DNA of 64,000 bases from Hyposmocoma kahamanoa (GCF_003589595.1 NW_020653851.1:20898907-20962906); one strand, 5' to 3'. Counted from the stretch's first letter, positions 42,701 to 46,229 are shown. The notes: a model not told the origin generated them from the sequence alone. A program made the numbers and translations.

Positions 42701-44139
42701 CTTTATGTGAGCTAGTTCTGGTCAAAAACGCCCTTATTAAAATGAAAACATGAATCTATTGTTCCCCTTTTATTCTTAAATGTATTTGCAAGTAGGAAAT
42801 TGTTTAGATGTCTATAATAAAGTATAACTTATACATAAATTTTAATGATCTCACACGGGAAGTGAGTAACTCGTTTTTCATCGATTCTCAGAAAATACAC
42901 TTTTTGGGTTAATACACTACTGTGTTAACAGTGCGATATCACAAAGGCGCGATTTGAGTTTGGGTCGTGCAATCGTAAAAACTTCAAGTACTGACTGTGA
43001 TGATTTGTGTCTAGATCTGCAGCCTGTTGCGCGGCGGCATTGCGGAGCGCGGCGGCGTGCGCGTGGGCCACCGCATCATCGAGATCAACGCGCAGAGCGT
43101 CGTGGCCGTGCCGCACGAGCGCATCGTCAACTTGCTGGCCACCTCCGTCGGAGAGGTGCACACCTATTCATATTTCAAATGCACCAAACGGATAATATCG
43201 TGATGAAACTCGCAAGGCGAATAAGGTTCACGACCGTCGAGTATATGACCAGAAATAAAGACGGAATAAGGGCCATCTATCCCTGGCAAATCATCAGGAA
43301 AATGGGCGTTATATATCACTTTTAAATATTAACTCTAGTTTTGCGGAAATTACAAATTAGAATACAACTAGTAGTACTATTTCATAGTACAGTGCTAACA
43401 ACTGACCTGTGTGTACGTCTCCGTATATTCCAAAACTATTATGTATTTATTGTAATAAACATAATATCTCTAACAATGGGGGCTGTTCCGTTCGGTGATT
43501 TGGGAAAAACAGCAAAACATCTAATTACAAAACACGGAATCACGTTTCATCGGTAAATAAATATTAAATATGTAATTTTGCAATTTTCACCCATTATAGC
43601 AAAGCTCAAGTTAAACTGGTCGATTTGAAATGAAACAATTGACGACACCCGTCAATTGTTTCGAATTCGGGCTGGCCAATCGGAGCGCAGTGGTCACCGT
43701 AATGATTTGACAGAATATTTTTCAAACAAATTAAATGGCATTTCGTCTCTATTTCTGGTTATACACACGATGTTCAGGACCCTTAAGACCCTTGACCCTA
43801 AAGGAGAAATCTCCAACTCACATTAGGCCAAGATGGAGTACTATCATATTATGATAAGACAATTAGGCTCAATTTATATTGCAGCGGAATGGCAGCGAAG
43901 TTTTGTAACGATATTGTACATTGCATAATGAACTTTGTGGTCAATGGTGTAACGTACAGACTAGATACCGGCCAAAATCTTCCGCGGAATGCGCGAGCTT
44001 TCTTGAGCTTGCGCTTCATCTGAGACATATTTAAGATATAGACAATTAATTGTGCATAATATTCCAGATTCTGATGAAGACGATGCCGACGTCGATGTTC
44101 CGGCTGCTGACGGGGCAGGAGAACCCGGTGTTCATCTAA
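463..44139 (+). CDS. X11L: X11/Mint (APBA, LIN-10 family) adaptor protein, 18-exon gene model
   Basis: Family role: cytoplasmic adaptor at synapses and in trafficking; the PTB domain binds NPxY-type tails such as APP, and the PDZ pair binds channels and synaptic proteins. Joined exons: 463-786, 1759-1920, 2904-3053, 4083-4275, 6414-6526, 9945-10044, 12929-13076, 13832-13896, 15281-15360, 24205-24330, 26550-26586, 29122-29255, 35081-35335, 36767-36949, 39492-39630, 41027-41220, 43015-43155, 44068-44139. All junctions are GT-AG and every phase matches, giving 871 residues with no internal stop. PTB covers about residues 500-655, PDZ1 about 689-775, PDZ2 about 780-860. The start at 463 has A at -3 and G at +4; an in-frame ATG at 445 is weaker. 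Exon 1 begins at an acceptor, so a 5' exon lies upstream of the window and the N-terminus is not final. The symbol is by family; orthology to a particular fly X11 paralogue was not tested. Confidence 0.93.
905..1068 (-). mobile_element. tRNA-headed SINE, family A, reverse copy
   Basis: Shares tgtaggccataaaactattt, caaattacacccaaaccacg and tagcctcgcactagggaaac (as complements) with the copies at 15925 and 26225. A B-box-like gggtgtgattcc lies at the head. Confidence 0.72.
1158..1300. repeat. Repeat pair with 63540-63620, interrupted here by a 60-bp insertion
   Basis: tatcatttaaagtaatgt and ttgtagaaaaaa also occur together, uninterrupted, at about 63549. Between them here sits a fragment with gagcctatactgtcccactg and gcgcaaaggcctccctcc, bounded by AAAGTAAT on both sides, an apparent 8-bp target duplication. 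Confidence 0.65.
1759..1920 (+). CDS. X11L: X11 exon 2
   Basis: 54 codons, phase 0 at both ends, acceptor ctgtctag and donor gtacgg. It encodes [18 protein letters not shown] and a CPATGQQ segment, an ordered-looking island in an otherwise low-complexity N-terminal half. Spliced to the exons on either side it keeps one frame. Confidence 0.85.
2029..2213. mobile_element. Harbinger-type MITE (GGGCGCCTTCAAAT ends)
   Basis: The left end GGGCGCCTTCAAATGAGA and the right end, complement of GTGTGCCTTCAAATTAGA, are inverted copies. TAA precedes and TTA follows. The termini resemble those of the larger element at 51087. Confidence 0.65.
2344..2575. mobile_element. MITE (cggaatcgca / agtcaccacactta family), copy 1
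   Basis: The right end tgcgactccgtgtcgataag then tgtggtgactccc is an inverted version of the left end; interior gtttcgcttccgctcggat. It matches 32472-32668. Confidence 0.65.
2904..3053 (+). CDS. X11L: X11 exon 3
   Basis: 50 codons, phase 0 at both ends, between a ttgcag acceptor and a gtacta donor. It begins [18 protein letters not shown] and is acidic and hydrophilic. It continues the frame from exon 2 into the [10 protein letters not shown] start of exon 4. Confidence 0.85.
4083..4275 (+). CDS. X11L: X11 exon 4
   Basis: 193 bases, phase 0 in and phase 1 out, acceptor ttttag and strong donor gtaaga. It encodes a Ser/Pro/Ala-rich linker followed by [20 protein letters not shown], which looks like a short amphipathic acidic element. 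Confidence 0.88.
4860..6240. other. Intron 4, no gene seen
   Basis: AT-rich sequence with short direct repeats (gacactggcaatgatcgcca, gatactggcacaagtctagg). No coding frame, RNA gene or complete transposon recognised. Confidence 0.6.
6245..6345 (-). mobile_element. tRNA-headed SINE fragment
   Basis: On the minus strand: a head with cgatggccctatgatttgca and B-box-like gggctcgattcctgg. Confidence 0.5.
6414..6526 (+). CDS. X11L: X11 exon 5
   Basis: 113 bases, phase 1 in and phase 0 out, acceptor ttttcag and donor gtttgt. It encodes [20 protein letters not shown] and a Gly/Ser/Asp/Asn stretch. Size and phase complement exon 4 exactly. Confidence 0.87.
6838..6905 (-). mobile_element. tRNA-headed SINE fragment
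   Basis: On the minus strand: a head with ggtcccgagttcgatccccg, a B-box match. It lies downstream of X11 exon 5. Confidence 0.5.
7616..7690 (+). pseudogene. Broken THAP-domain first exon of a P-like transposase
   Basis: The frame starts [11 protein letters not shown], with the Cys-X4-Cys pair that opens a C2CH THAP zinc finger, and later has HRIPQ directly before a gtaagt donor at 7691, as in THAP exons. A TAA at 7673 interrupts the frame between the two. No later transposase exons are visible inside the element. Confidence 0.6.
8225..9115. repeat. 99-bp satellite array, with the first units inverted
   Basis: The landmark CCATCTTGGAT recurs at about 8491, 8590, 8689, 8789, 8888, 8987 and 9085, a period of 98-100 bp. 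Two units before it (about 8284 and 8383) read in the opposite direction, and the orientation flips near 8400. Each unit contains CGCCATCTTGG, a strong match to the YY1/PHO motif. Because the period is 33 codons, long open frames appear on both strands; I do not regard these as genes. Confidence 0.93.
9945..10044 (+). CDS. X11L: X11 exon 6
   Basis: 100 bases, phase 0 in and phase 1 out, acceptor attttcag and donor gtaagt. It encodes [20 protein letters not shown] and an acidic tail. A large dispersed repeat begins only a few bases after the donor. Confidence 0.87.
10047..10880 (+). repeat. Large dispersed intronic repeat, copy 1
   Basis: Starts ttgttatgcaaggctgcaaa just after the exon 6 donor and includes cctgagcgtagcga, ttcggatgcgttctga and gaatttcaaacaccttttcc. 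It aligns along most of its length with 14280-15230. It contains the fold-back MITE at 10131 as an insertion. Confidence 0.75.
10131..10297. mobile_element. Fold-back MITE (GGGTCGTATTC family), TA target site
   Basis: The ends AGGGTCGTATTCTAGAACT are inverted over about 40 bp and flanked by TA. The core contains a second inverted piece (aagcactggaaatacgaccc), so the element folds on itself twice. It interrupts a longer intronic repeat whose other copy (14280) lacks it. Confidence 0.88.
10965..11232 (-). mobile_element. RTE-type LINE 3' end, reverse copy
   Basis: ctacctcaaaaatttgtgga, gccaagttttattgaaatcg and taccccctttctaactaaaa match, with divergence, the copies at 20425 and 32104. The general form (gacttc near the 3' end, a genomic tail) is that of lepidopteran RTE elements. 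Confidence 0.65.
11255..11365 (+). mobile_element. tRNA-headed SINE, family B
   Basis: B-box-like ctggttagaatccagcc, then ttctgtttctgtttgttcga and tttttgtattaataataac. Confidence 0.65.
12091..12165 (-). mobile_element. Dispersed repeat (accaggcgcacgacttg family), fragment
   Basis: ggcagtacttcccttgacca and tcacaaggagctctactgct match the 3' portions of the copies at 22617 and 44650. Confidence 0.6.
12704..12898. repeat. Long inverted repeat immediately upstream of X11 exon 7
   Basis: Arms of about 60 bp (gtcggtgttttgtaaacagg, gcgaaggcgccattttt, tttttcacgactgtttt) pair across a loop of about 75 bases with few mismatches. The right arm ends 30 bases before the exon 7 acceptor and contains an ATG at 12865 that is in frame with exon 7. 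It is probably a MITE in origin; no clear target duplication was found. Confidence 0.88.
12929..13076 (+). CDS. X11L: X11 exon 7, Pro/His-rich linker
   Basis: 148 bases, phase 1 in and phase 2 out, acceptor gctccag and donor gttagt. GC-rich; it encodes runs of Pro and Ala, then a His/Pro stretch ([13 protein letters not shown], then [13 protein letters not shown]). The acceptor lies 30 bases after a long inverted repeat, and the frame upstream of the acceptor is open back to an ATG at 12865 in good context, so an alternative start here is possible. Confidence 0.82.
13253..13343. repeat. GT/GC alternating microsatellite
   Basis: About 90 bp of alternating purine and pyrimidine, including a GC-only stretch (cgcgcgcgcgcatgcgtgcg). 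This can adopt Z-DNA. It lies in the intron between X11 exons 7 and 8. Confidence 0.95.
13566..13780 (+). mobile_element. Dispersed repeat (accaggcgcacgacttg family)
   Basis: gaagggtaagggtgctggtg, gtggcagtgcccctcagatc and ggacaggcgtgtcgcttaac, in the order shared with 23811-23985 and, reversed, 28750-28950. A common lepidopteran-type repeat, perhaps a LINE 3' UTR. Confidence 0.75.
13832..13896 (+). CDS. X11L: X11 exon 8
   Basis: 65 bases, phase 2 in and phase 1 out, acceptor ttttacag and donor gtaaag. It encodes [19 protein letters not shown]. The exon joins exons 7 and 9 only because the phases fit, which supports all three. Confidence 0.85.
14280..15230 (+). repeat. Large dispersed intronic repeat, copy 2
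   Basis: Same landmarks in the same order and direction as 10047-10880 (ttgttatgcacggctgcaaa, cctgagcgtagcga, ttcggatgcgttctga). It has the empty site for the MITE at 10131, and itself contains an extra 305-bp element at 14533. Confidence 0.75.
14533..14837. mobile_element. hAT-like MITE inside repeat copy 2
   Basis: The inverted ends CATTGACTTACAA and TTGTAAGTCAATG are flanked by an 8-bp near-duplication (ATTATATA and ATTATATG). The matching place in repeat copy 1 is uninterrupted. No coding capacity. Confidence 0.78.
15281..15360 (+). CDS. X11L: X11 exon 9
   Basis: 80 bases, phase 1 in and phase 0 out, acceptor aatttcag and donor gtaagt. It encodes [20 protein letters not shown] and then FFDDK, the most motif-like part of the N-terminal half and probably a conserved peptide motif, though its partner cannot be named from sequence alone. 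Confidence 0.88.
15429..15680. mobile_element. MITE with 32-bp inverted ends, TA target site
   Basis: The ends GGCGGACTAAAGCACATAAG are mirrored with two or three mismatches over about 32 bp and flanked by TA (15427, 15681). 252 bp, no coding capacity. Confidence 0.85.
15697..15902. mobile_element. MITE with GCGCGTTCCCATTATGTCG inverted ends
   Basis: The 19-bp ends match perfectly in inverted orientation; the interior is GC-mixed and non-coding. It lies 16 bp after the previous MITE. The target duplication is unclear. Confidence 0.8.
15925..16105 (+). mobile_element. tRNA-headed SINE, family A
   Basis: The head has B-box-like gggttcgattcccgg; the body has tttgtatggccgatttttac, gttgtctatgcgtgtccatg and a short A-rich end. 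Confidence 0.75.
16110..18180. other. Intron 9, first part, no gene seen
   Basis: Mostly unique AT-rich sequence with a short tatata run at about 17170-17195. The small open frames have no recognisable motif. Confidence 0.55.
18616..19293 (+). CDS. Hypothetical acidic repeat protein, 225 codons, in an X11 intron
   Basis: An ATG in good context (A at -3) opens a single-exon frame in the largest X11 intron, on the same strand. The product is rich in Asn, Glu, Ser and Asp, with no membrane segment, signal peptide or fold I recognise. Residues 100-136, 137-173 and 174-205 are three tandem copies of a roughly 37-residue unit (core [27 protein letters not shown]), each with two Cys. The first two DNA copies are both 111 bases long with no frame break. 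A possible donor (gtaaat) at 19286 lies just before the stop, so this could be the first exon of a nested gene or an unusual X11 exon. It could also be chance in AT-rich DNA, although such length with in-frame repeats is unexpected. Confidence 0.4.
   Translation: MSVEEKEPCLTPTSSISNSSIDSLNNIDNVADVNIGKVYVECSAEEVNVKTNDHHDSRFQSLSKDNENNQFHDTSNITEKTLSVEDNCSQIQKEALNNKNSCNEAESYVPKCENVRNDTDNNNYRESSLPKVVEIENSCNKSESKAPTCENLENDTDNNNYRESSEPKVVEIESSCSKSESNMPTCENVENDNYGESSVSKNIESDATSEIEDTKENSRNEEVGK
19450..19615 (-). mobile_element. tRNA-headed SINE, family B, reverse copy
   Basis: The minus strand has gctggttcgaaacc, a diverged body with tcttagtgttcttagtcttc, and tttgtatatttgttattg. Confidence 0.6.
19935..20030 (+). 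mobile_element. Dispersed repeat (accaggcgcacgacttg family), fragment
   Basis: taaagctctgagtgtcacta and accaggcgcacgacttaatc only. Confidence 0.65.
20147..20218. repeat. Three tandem 24-bp units
   Basis: attagtgcacctggatcact then gtgg repeats three times with two or three substitutions per copy. The period is a multiple of three and lets an open frame run through it. Confidence 0.9.
20425..20600 (-). mobile_element. RTE-type LINE 3' end, reverse copy
   Basis: aaatttaaatgggaccacgt, aggtatcctgtttccaataa, gagaacctcatcgttttgga and agtcggttaaaaag. Confidence 0.72.
20985..21155 (-). mobile_element. LINE 3' end (gcaacccctagagtttctt family), reverse copy
   Basis: The complement of the copy at 1-180, including aggtaagcattattacactt and cagattcccctgagaagaat. 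A short local duplication of ctctaggggtt is visible. Confidence 0.78.
21365..21602. mobile_element. Dispersed repeat (ctcacctgatggaaagtgat family), copy 1
   Basis: tgacctccatctcacctgat, taatgcctattcactcacac and gggtattccactctctagcc, shared with the copy at 55850. Probably a LINE 3' UTR. Confidence 0.72.
22617..22860 (-). mobile_element. Dispersed repeat (accaggcgcacgacttg family), with poly-C
   Basis: ggtggtaagcgacacgccta to gaactctgtcacatgaagct, in reverse direction. A run of 11 C at about 22718 is an internal expansion. Confidence 0.7.
23700..23985 (+). mobile_element. Dispersed repeat (accaggcgcacgacttg family), most complete copy
   Basis: Runs from gtagcagtagagctccttgt through gaagggtaagggtgctggtg to ccaggcgcacgagttgctgg, so it defines the length of the family (about 285 bp). 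Confidence 0.78.
24205..24330 (+). CDS. X11L: X11 exon 10
   Basis: 42 codons, phase 0 at both ends, acceptor attcag and donor gtacgt. It encodes [18 protein letters not shown], then an acidic tail ending in GK. It follows the largest intron of the gene (about 8.8 kb), which contains the repeat-bearing open frame at 18616. Confidence 0.83.
24637..24925. mobile_element. MITE with about 45-bp inverted ends
   Basis: TGATTATCACTAATATCAGG and the following TTTCTTACCACGGTAAGA are mirrored at the right end with few differences; 289 bp, non-coding. It lies in the intron between X11 exons 10 and 11. Confidence 0.85.
25190..25400. mobile_element. MITE-like repeat with local hairpins
   Basis: Contains ggcgcatttacaccaagtcg, repeated gtgtaaat words and the hairpin gtctgccgaaggtcggcaga. 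GC-richer than its surroundings. Ends not resolved. Confidence 0.45.
26225..26450 (+). mobile_element. tRNA-headed SINE, family A
   Basis: An A-box-like head (ccgtggtcgaacagttacca), B-box-like gggttcaattcctgg, the shared body gttgtctatgtgtgtgtcca and a tttatttatttat tail. Confidence 0.78.
26550..26586 (+). CDS. X11L: X11 exon 11, Lys-rich micro-exon
   Basis: 37 bases, phase 0 in and phase 1 out, acceptor tgtttcag and donor gtaagt. It encodes [12 protein letters not shown]. The basic run directly precedes the PTB domain. The phase is the one the next exon needs. Such a small exon could be optional, but skipping it would shift the frame. Confidence 0.75.
27480..27676 (-). pseudogene. LINE reverse-transcriptase C-terminal fragment
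   Basis: The minus strand reads [20 protein letters not shown], then [20 protein letters not shown], the pattern of the last part of Jockey/CR1-type proteins (R.P..RT....N....R....N). No start or catalytic motif is present. Confidence 0.6.
27925..27960. mobile_element. Isolated Tc1-like terminal repeat, degraded
   Basis: The string aggtgggtggaattatgtgt then ccggaagtgta resembles the right end of the intact Tc1 element at 39023-39052, with several substitutions. No matching left end or transposase is visible nearby, so it is a relic or a solo end. Confidence 0.55.
28205..28665 (+). mobile_element. LINE 3' end with the last codons of its reverse-transcriptase frame
   Basis: An open frame at 28229-28477 contains [20 protein letters not shown], like the C-termini of Jockey/CR1-type retrotransposon proteins. 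After its stop comes the gcaacccctagagtttctt 3' UTR and a gattatttgaatttgag tail. This ties the tail family to a LINE. Confidence 0.6.
28750..28955 (-). mobile_element. Dispersed repeat (accaggcgcacgacttg family), reverse copy
   Basis: gacgggacgaacaagtcgtg, cagttgcagtgccactcaga and caccagcacccttacccttc. Confidence 0.78.
29122..29255 (+). CDS. X11L: X11 exon 12a, first half of the PTB domain (canonical form)
   Basis: 134 bases, phase 1 in and phase 0 out, acceptor acttgcag and donor gtagga. It encodes the first PTB strand with [17 protein letters not shown], the YLG signature of the family, and the helix ending AEEAVSRIK. The second half of the fold starts in the exon at 35081. A second exon with the same final phase and an equivalent but diverged sequence lies at about 33509. 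Confidence 0.93.
29260..32100. other. Intron between the two PTB first-half exons, no gene seen
   Basis: Repeated ggaaaaat words (29580-29960) suggest an old transposon with imperfect inverted ends (gggtaattttccc and ggaatttttccca). 31620-31860 is GC-richer with a 72-codon frame lacking recognisable similarity. Otherwise AT-rich and unassigned. Confidence 0.5.
32104..32346 (-). mobile_element. RTE-type LINE 3' end, reverse copy
   Basis: aaaaccgacctcaaaagttc, aatttaaatgggaccactac, gaggtaccctctttccaata and gaagtcggttag. Confidence 0.75.
32370..32471 (-). mobile_element. tRNA-headed SINE, family B, reverse copy
   Basis: Tail complement acaaagatcgaacaaacaaa, then ccttcgactcgactggagtc and a tRNA-like head. 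It pairs as an inverted repeat with the copy at 32676. Confidence 0.7.
32472..32668. mobile_element. MITE (cggaatcgca / agtcaccacactta family), copy 2
   Basis: Starts agtcaccacacttactaata, has the same interior (ttttcgcttacgctcgggt) and ends cttaatgcgatacagtgtcg. It is flanked on both sides by oppositely oriented SINEs. A fragment of the same family is at about 3137-3180. Confidence 0.65.
32676..32795 (+). mobile_element. tRNA-headed SINE, family B
   Basis: Head gattcttagctcagccggta, B-box-like gctcaagtccaatc, tail gtgtttgttcgattattgta. Confidence 0.72.
33000..33130. promoter_or_regulatory. GC-rich pocket 400 bp upstream of the alternative PTB exon
   Basis: Repeated ggggcgcac words and several CpG, in a strongly AT-rich neighbourhood. 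It might be a promoter or unrecognised 5' exon for a transcript that uses the exon at 33509. No TATA, initiator or splice evidence is decisive. Confidence 0.2.
33509..33664 (+). CDS. X11L: X11 exon 12b, alternative first half of the PTB domain
   Basis: The frame reads [13 protein letters not shown], a basic stretch [10 protein letters not shown], then VEEAVTKIK followed by a gtggtt donor at phase 0. It matches exon 12a strand for strand (RARYLG against [14 protein letters not shown] against EEAVTKIK) and would splice to the same second half at 35081. The 5' edge is uncertain. The best-looking acceptor (gccgcag) gives a start at 33509 in phase 0, whereas exon 11 ends in phase 1. An acceptor at 33468 would suit exon 11 but lacks a pyrimidine tract. 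The open frame extends upstream to 33422, so a separate promoter and 5' exon is also possible. GC content is clearly higher than in the surrounding intron. Confidence 0.72.
34340..34985. repeat. Diverged AT-rich tandem array, period 91-114 bp
   Basis: The landmark TATCGGATA or a variant recurs at 34400, 34501, 34592, 34693, 34806 and 34920, each followed by a TGCATAAAA-like word, then CCATTCGAAT, CCAATTTCTAATTAGTC and AATTAATTAT. Six diverged units lie between the alternative PTB exon and exon 13. Confidence 0.85.
35081..35335 (+). CDS. X11L: X11 exon 13, second half of the PTB domain
   Basis: 85 codons, phase 0 at both ends, acceptor gtcaccag and donor gttggt. It contains [37 protein letters not shown] and ICHVFESEE, hallmark strings of X11/LIN-10 PTB domains. 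It is the shared partner of either version of exon 12. Confidence 0.96.
35428..35935. mobile_element. MITE of the AACCAGAAATAGAGACGAAA family, copy 1
   Basis: Ends reading GTATATAACCAGAAATAGAG or close variants are inverted; the interior includes gattggccagctcgaattcg. It lies between the two final PTB exons. Confidence 0.8.
36388..36596. mobile_element. Fold-back MITE (ccagcgcaaacca family), copy 1
   Basis: Inverted pieces gcattaaatttatcaatgc and ttacaattgaaataaggtat lie at opposite ends; centre gcgtctcagagcattga. It ends about 170 bp before X11 exon 14. Confidence 0.65.
36767..36949 (+). CDS. X11L: X11 exon 14, PTB C-terminal helix and linker
   Basis: 61 codons, phase 0 at both ends, acceptor ctcctcag and donor gtttgt. 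[20 protein letters not shown] is the C-terminal PTB helix. It is followed by the [17 protein letters not shown] linker which in this family packs between PTB and PDZ1. The next intron contains the intact Tc1 insertion. Confidence 0.96.
37200..37227. repeat. Perfect 28-bp palindrome
   Basis: acaaagatagctat is followed directly by its own complement. It lies in the intron before the Tc1 insertion. Confidence 0.95.
37338..37410. repeat. Imperfect hairpin repeat, about 32-bp arms
   Basis: ttgttataaattacataaat pairs with the segment ending atttataacaa, with a short loop near 37370. It is 14 bp from the left end of the Tc1 element. Confidence 0.8.
37426..39052 (-). mobile_element. Tc1-type DNA transposon, structurally complete
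   Basis: The 1627-bp element has perfect 30-bp terminal inverted repeats (ends CACTTCTGGACACATC... on both) and is flanked by TA at 37424 and 39053, the Tc1/mariner target duplication. It contains one intact transposase frame on the minus strand, with about 340 bp of 5' and 260 bp of 3' untranslated sequence. It sits in the X11 intron between the PTB and PDZ1 exons, antisense to the gene. Perfect ends and an intact frame indicate a recent insertion. Confidence 0.93.
37687..38715 (-). CDS. Tc1 family DD34E transposase, intact, 342 residues
   Basis: Cut-and-paste transposase. Residues 1-110 form two helix-turn-helix units that bind the inverted repeats, joined by a GRPR motif at 53-56 (RRQGRPRSR). 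The catalytic triad is complete: Asp150 in LFSDES, Asp244 in FMHDNARAH and Glu279 in [14 protein letters not shown], with exactly 34 residues between the last two. The length of 342 is the normal Tc1 size and no stop or frameshift is seen. It starts [20 protein letters not shown]. Confidence 0.95.
   Translation of the reverse strand: MDTSPEVAAQAVALIQAGHSQRNVSAQLNLSRSAVRNVYRRYLETGGFVRRQGRPRSRVTTERQDRFIVTTSLRNRHLTSIEIQNQLRDFHGVSVSARTVRRRLKERDMVPHKPANGPKLTRAHRTARLHFARSHLNCTQQDWSRVLFSDESKIVLHGNDGRKKVYRRKGERFAQCCFEERVAYGGGSWTVWGGISASGKTQLEVVTGPRLPTLNAERYIRECLEPHVIPYADYVGPNFLFMHDNARAHAAGIVREYLRDVNITVMDWPARSPDMNPIEHMWDELKRRVRARQPVAQTMQELKTAIEEEWEMIPQNFIERLINSMPNRMRAVVDAHGGNTRC
39492..39630 (+). CDS. 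X11L: X11 exon 15, first part of PDZ1
   Basis: 139 bases, phase 0 in and phase 1 out, acceptor tttccag and donor gtaagt. It encodes [20 protein letters not shown], with the carboxylate-binding loop in the EILGVVVV form typical of X11 PDZ1, then [12 protein letters not shown]. Confidence 0.95.
39763..39860 (+). mobile_element. tRNA-headed SINE, family B
   Basis: Head gatctgtaactcagttagta and B-box ggttcgagtccagtg. A second, reversed fragment sits at about 39640-39700, beside the X11 exon 15 donor. Confidence 0.68.
41027..41220 (+). CDS. X11L: X11 exon 16, end of PDZ1 and start of PDZ2
   Basis: 194 bases, phase 1 in and phase 0 out, acceptor gttctag and donor gtaagg. [18 protein letters not shown] finishes the PDZ1 core. 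[19 protein letters not shown] opens PDZ2 with its GF carboxylate loop. The two domains are separated by only a few residues, consistent with a tandem supramodule. Confidence 0.95.
41262..41460. mobile_element. Fold-back MITE (ccagcgcaaacca family), copy 2
   Basis: Shares ggccagcgcaaacca, caattgaaatacggtata and gcgtctcagagcattgaa with the copy at 36388. Confidence 0.65.
42080..42425. mobile_element. Tandem pair of GGGTCGTATTC fold-back MITEs
   Basis: Two copies lie end to end and share the junction CGACCCTTAGGGTCG at 42241-42252. Each has the long inverted ends and the internal CGTATTTCCAGTGCTTG segment. Confidence 0.85.
43015..43155 (+). CDS. X11L: X11 exon 17, PDZ2 core
   Basis: 47 codons, phase 0 at both ends, acceptor gtgtctag and donor gtgcac. 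It encodes [40 protein letters not shown] and LATSVGE. The exon is strikingly GC-rich compared with the intron around it. Confidence 0.95.
43232..43770. mobile_element. MITE of the AACCAGAAATAGAGACGAAA family, copy 2
   Basis: Same inverted ends and interior (ggccaatcggagcgcagt, tctaacaatgggggc), inverted relative to copy 1. It begins about 75 bp after the PDZ2 exon donor. Confidence 0.8.
44068..44139 (+). CDS. X11L: X11 last coding exon, C-terminal tail
   Basis: Acceptor attccag, phase 0; 23 codons and TAA. It encodes [17 protein letters not shown] and ENPVFI. The TGQE..P.[YF]I tail is a family signature. In mammalian X11 the tail folds back on PDZ1. Here the penultimate residue is Phe. Confidence 0.95.
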   Translation: MLMKTMPTSMFRLLTGQENPVFI

Positions 44140-44649
44140 CGCGCATGCGTACAAGTGCCTGCTTACATATTACACGCCACTCACGCGCCTCTAACATTGA
44201 AACTGCCCCCGATTCATGATACTTTGAAGAGATTCTTGTTTGACTAGGGAATCTTAAACAGATATATTATTTTAAAACCATCCAGGCTCTTTATCTTCAA
44301 GCGATTTTGGAAGGAGCACAAATGACTAATTTGTTTGAAGAACTGGAACTTGCATTCATATAATATTACCGAAGGCGGAGGTACAACGATCAAGCTATTC
44401 AAACAATAATTGTCCATTCGATCGTCGATAATTATCCATTTAAATATTTTTGAAATATCTAAGCACAGTGATAAATGTTACATACATACAGGGCTGAAAA
44501 AATCCATGTAACATGATGCGAACTATCTTAAGGTAGTACTTACAGGAAACATTCTTTTATTTTTCTTAATATGAATACCAGATTTATGGTCTGATAGTGA
44601 TCATATCACAGATTTTTTAAAAAGCCTATCTGGTCCGAGAATAGAACCG

Positions 44650-44900
44650 CCTGTTCATAACAGTTGCAGTGCCACCCAGAGCTTTAAATCGCAAATATCT
44701 GAGGGGCATTGCCACTGCTCCCGTCACCCTGAGACATAAAGTTGACAAGTCTCAAGTGCCTGTAACAGCACCCTTACCCTTCTAAACCGGAACGTAGTAA
44801 TGCTAACATTACTTACTTCTTGGGGGCAGAAATAGGTAAGGTGGCAGTACTTCCCTGGACGAACTCTTTCACAAGGAGCTCTACTGCTACAAACTAAAAA
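44650..44900 (-). mobile_element. Dispersed repeat (accaggcgcacgacttg family), in the putative X11 3' UTR
   Basis: cataacagttgcagtgccac, ccgtcaccctgagacataaa and caaggagctctactgctaca, reverse direction. Confidence 0.78.
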
Positions 44901-45554
44901 TACAAAAAAATAAACACTCACTATTTTATTGTACTAATCGATACGATAAATGATATGGATAAATCCGTGTAAAATAAACATTTGAGTCAATAAATAATTG
45001 TTTATTTTTTGCATTTTTCGTTGATTCAATTTCCGGCTCAGGTAAGCTGTTAAAAATATATGAATGTTATTCATATTACGAGAAATAAGACAATGTTTTT
45101 TTAAGTAATTGTCCCATTGATTTAGTTCACCCTGTATATTGGAACGTTGTATTCGAATGCCTACAAGTCGCCTGTGAAGAAAAATGCGTGAGCGCAACTC
45201 AGGCGCGTATTTTTTTGTTAAATTTGTCTTGCGCTGAACTTTCATATATGTCAATACGCAGCTAGGAGGCGCGTGATTTGGAAAAAAACAATACTCAGTA
45301 CCACCTCATGGACTACATTGTGATGTCTTTACATGCTTACATGCTTATGTGGTTAAATAAGGTAGAATAAGCTGTATATCTCTCTATATGCTCTTATGTA
45401 CCTGTTATATACTCACAATTAAGCTTTTTGGCAACTGGACCATAAAACTACATATTATTGACAATAAAATCGACGGAATTTCGATCAAAGAAGTTATCTA
45501 GTCGTTCTATGCTTACGTATAATTTTTCAGAAGGCTGTAGTCAAATTGAAGCTG

Positions 45555-45640
45555 TGTGGCACTGCAATTGTAATAGATAGGCGTGTCGCTTACCACCAGG
45601 TGCATGATTTCTTCCCGTCGCGTGATATCACGAAAAAGTG
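45555..45640 (+). mobile_element. Dispersed repeat (accaggcgcacgacttg family), fragment
   Basis: gtggcactgcaattgtaata and taggcgtgtcgcttaccacc. Confidence 0.6.
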
Positions 45641-45724
45641 TATGTTTCGCCATATGTTACTGACCCAAACCTCAAATTCCATCAATGATTGCCATAGAAC
45701 ATTATGGCAAATTGTACATAACTA

Positions 45725-45840
45725 TTAATACAAAGATCAAACACAAGGAAAAATTCCTTCGTCCTAACAGGATTCGAATTTGTGTCCATGCCAGTCGAGG
45801 GCAAACGCTTGATTGGAGTCCTGGCAGATCGAGAGATTAT
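45725..45840 (-). mobile_element. tRNA-headed SINE, family B, reverse copy
   Basis: acaaagatcaaacacaagga, ccttcgtcctaacaggattc and gtcgagggcaaacgcttgat. Confidence 0.7.
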
Positions 45841-46229
45841 TTTTTATTCGGTTCACATCTTGAAACAACCACAATACATACACATTATAAGCTCTTTAAT
45901 ATAGTACACTGCGTAGTTCCTTATAATAATAAACGCAACATACATTACTAACGTTCGATTAAAAAATATAAAAGAAAACAAATACAAATTAAAACTCACA
46001 AATCATAAAGTGCTTTGTACACGCTATTCCTTGCTGAGGCAAGAGAACCCTAAAATATATCTAATTTCAATCTGATCCCGTTATAAAGACGAAAGTGATC
46101 TTAAATAAAGGTTATTCTTTGTGTTCGATCCTAAATGAGTATCATGATTGTAAAACACCATATCGTCGCCTTACTTTCTCACACTCGTACTTAAAGCACA
46201 AAGTTAGTGATGTGAAAAGAAAAATGCTA

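Noticed and set aside
42925..43325. Other-frame and antisense frames over the PDZ2 exon
   Set aside because: Shadows of exon 17, which has the PDZ sequence and correct splice phases.
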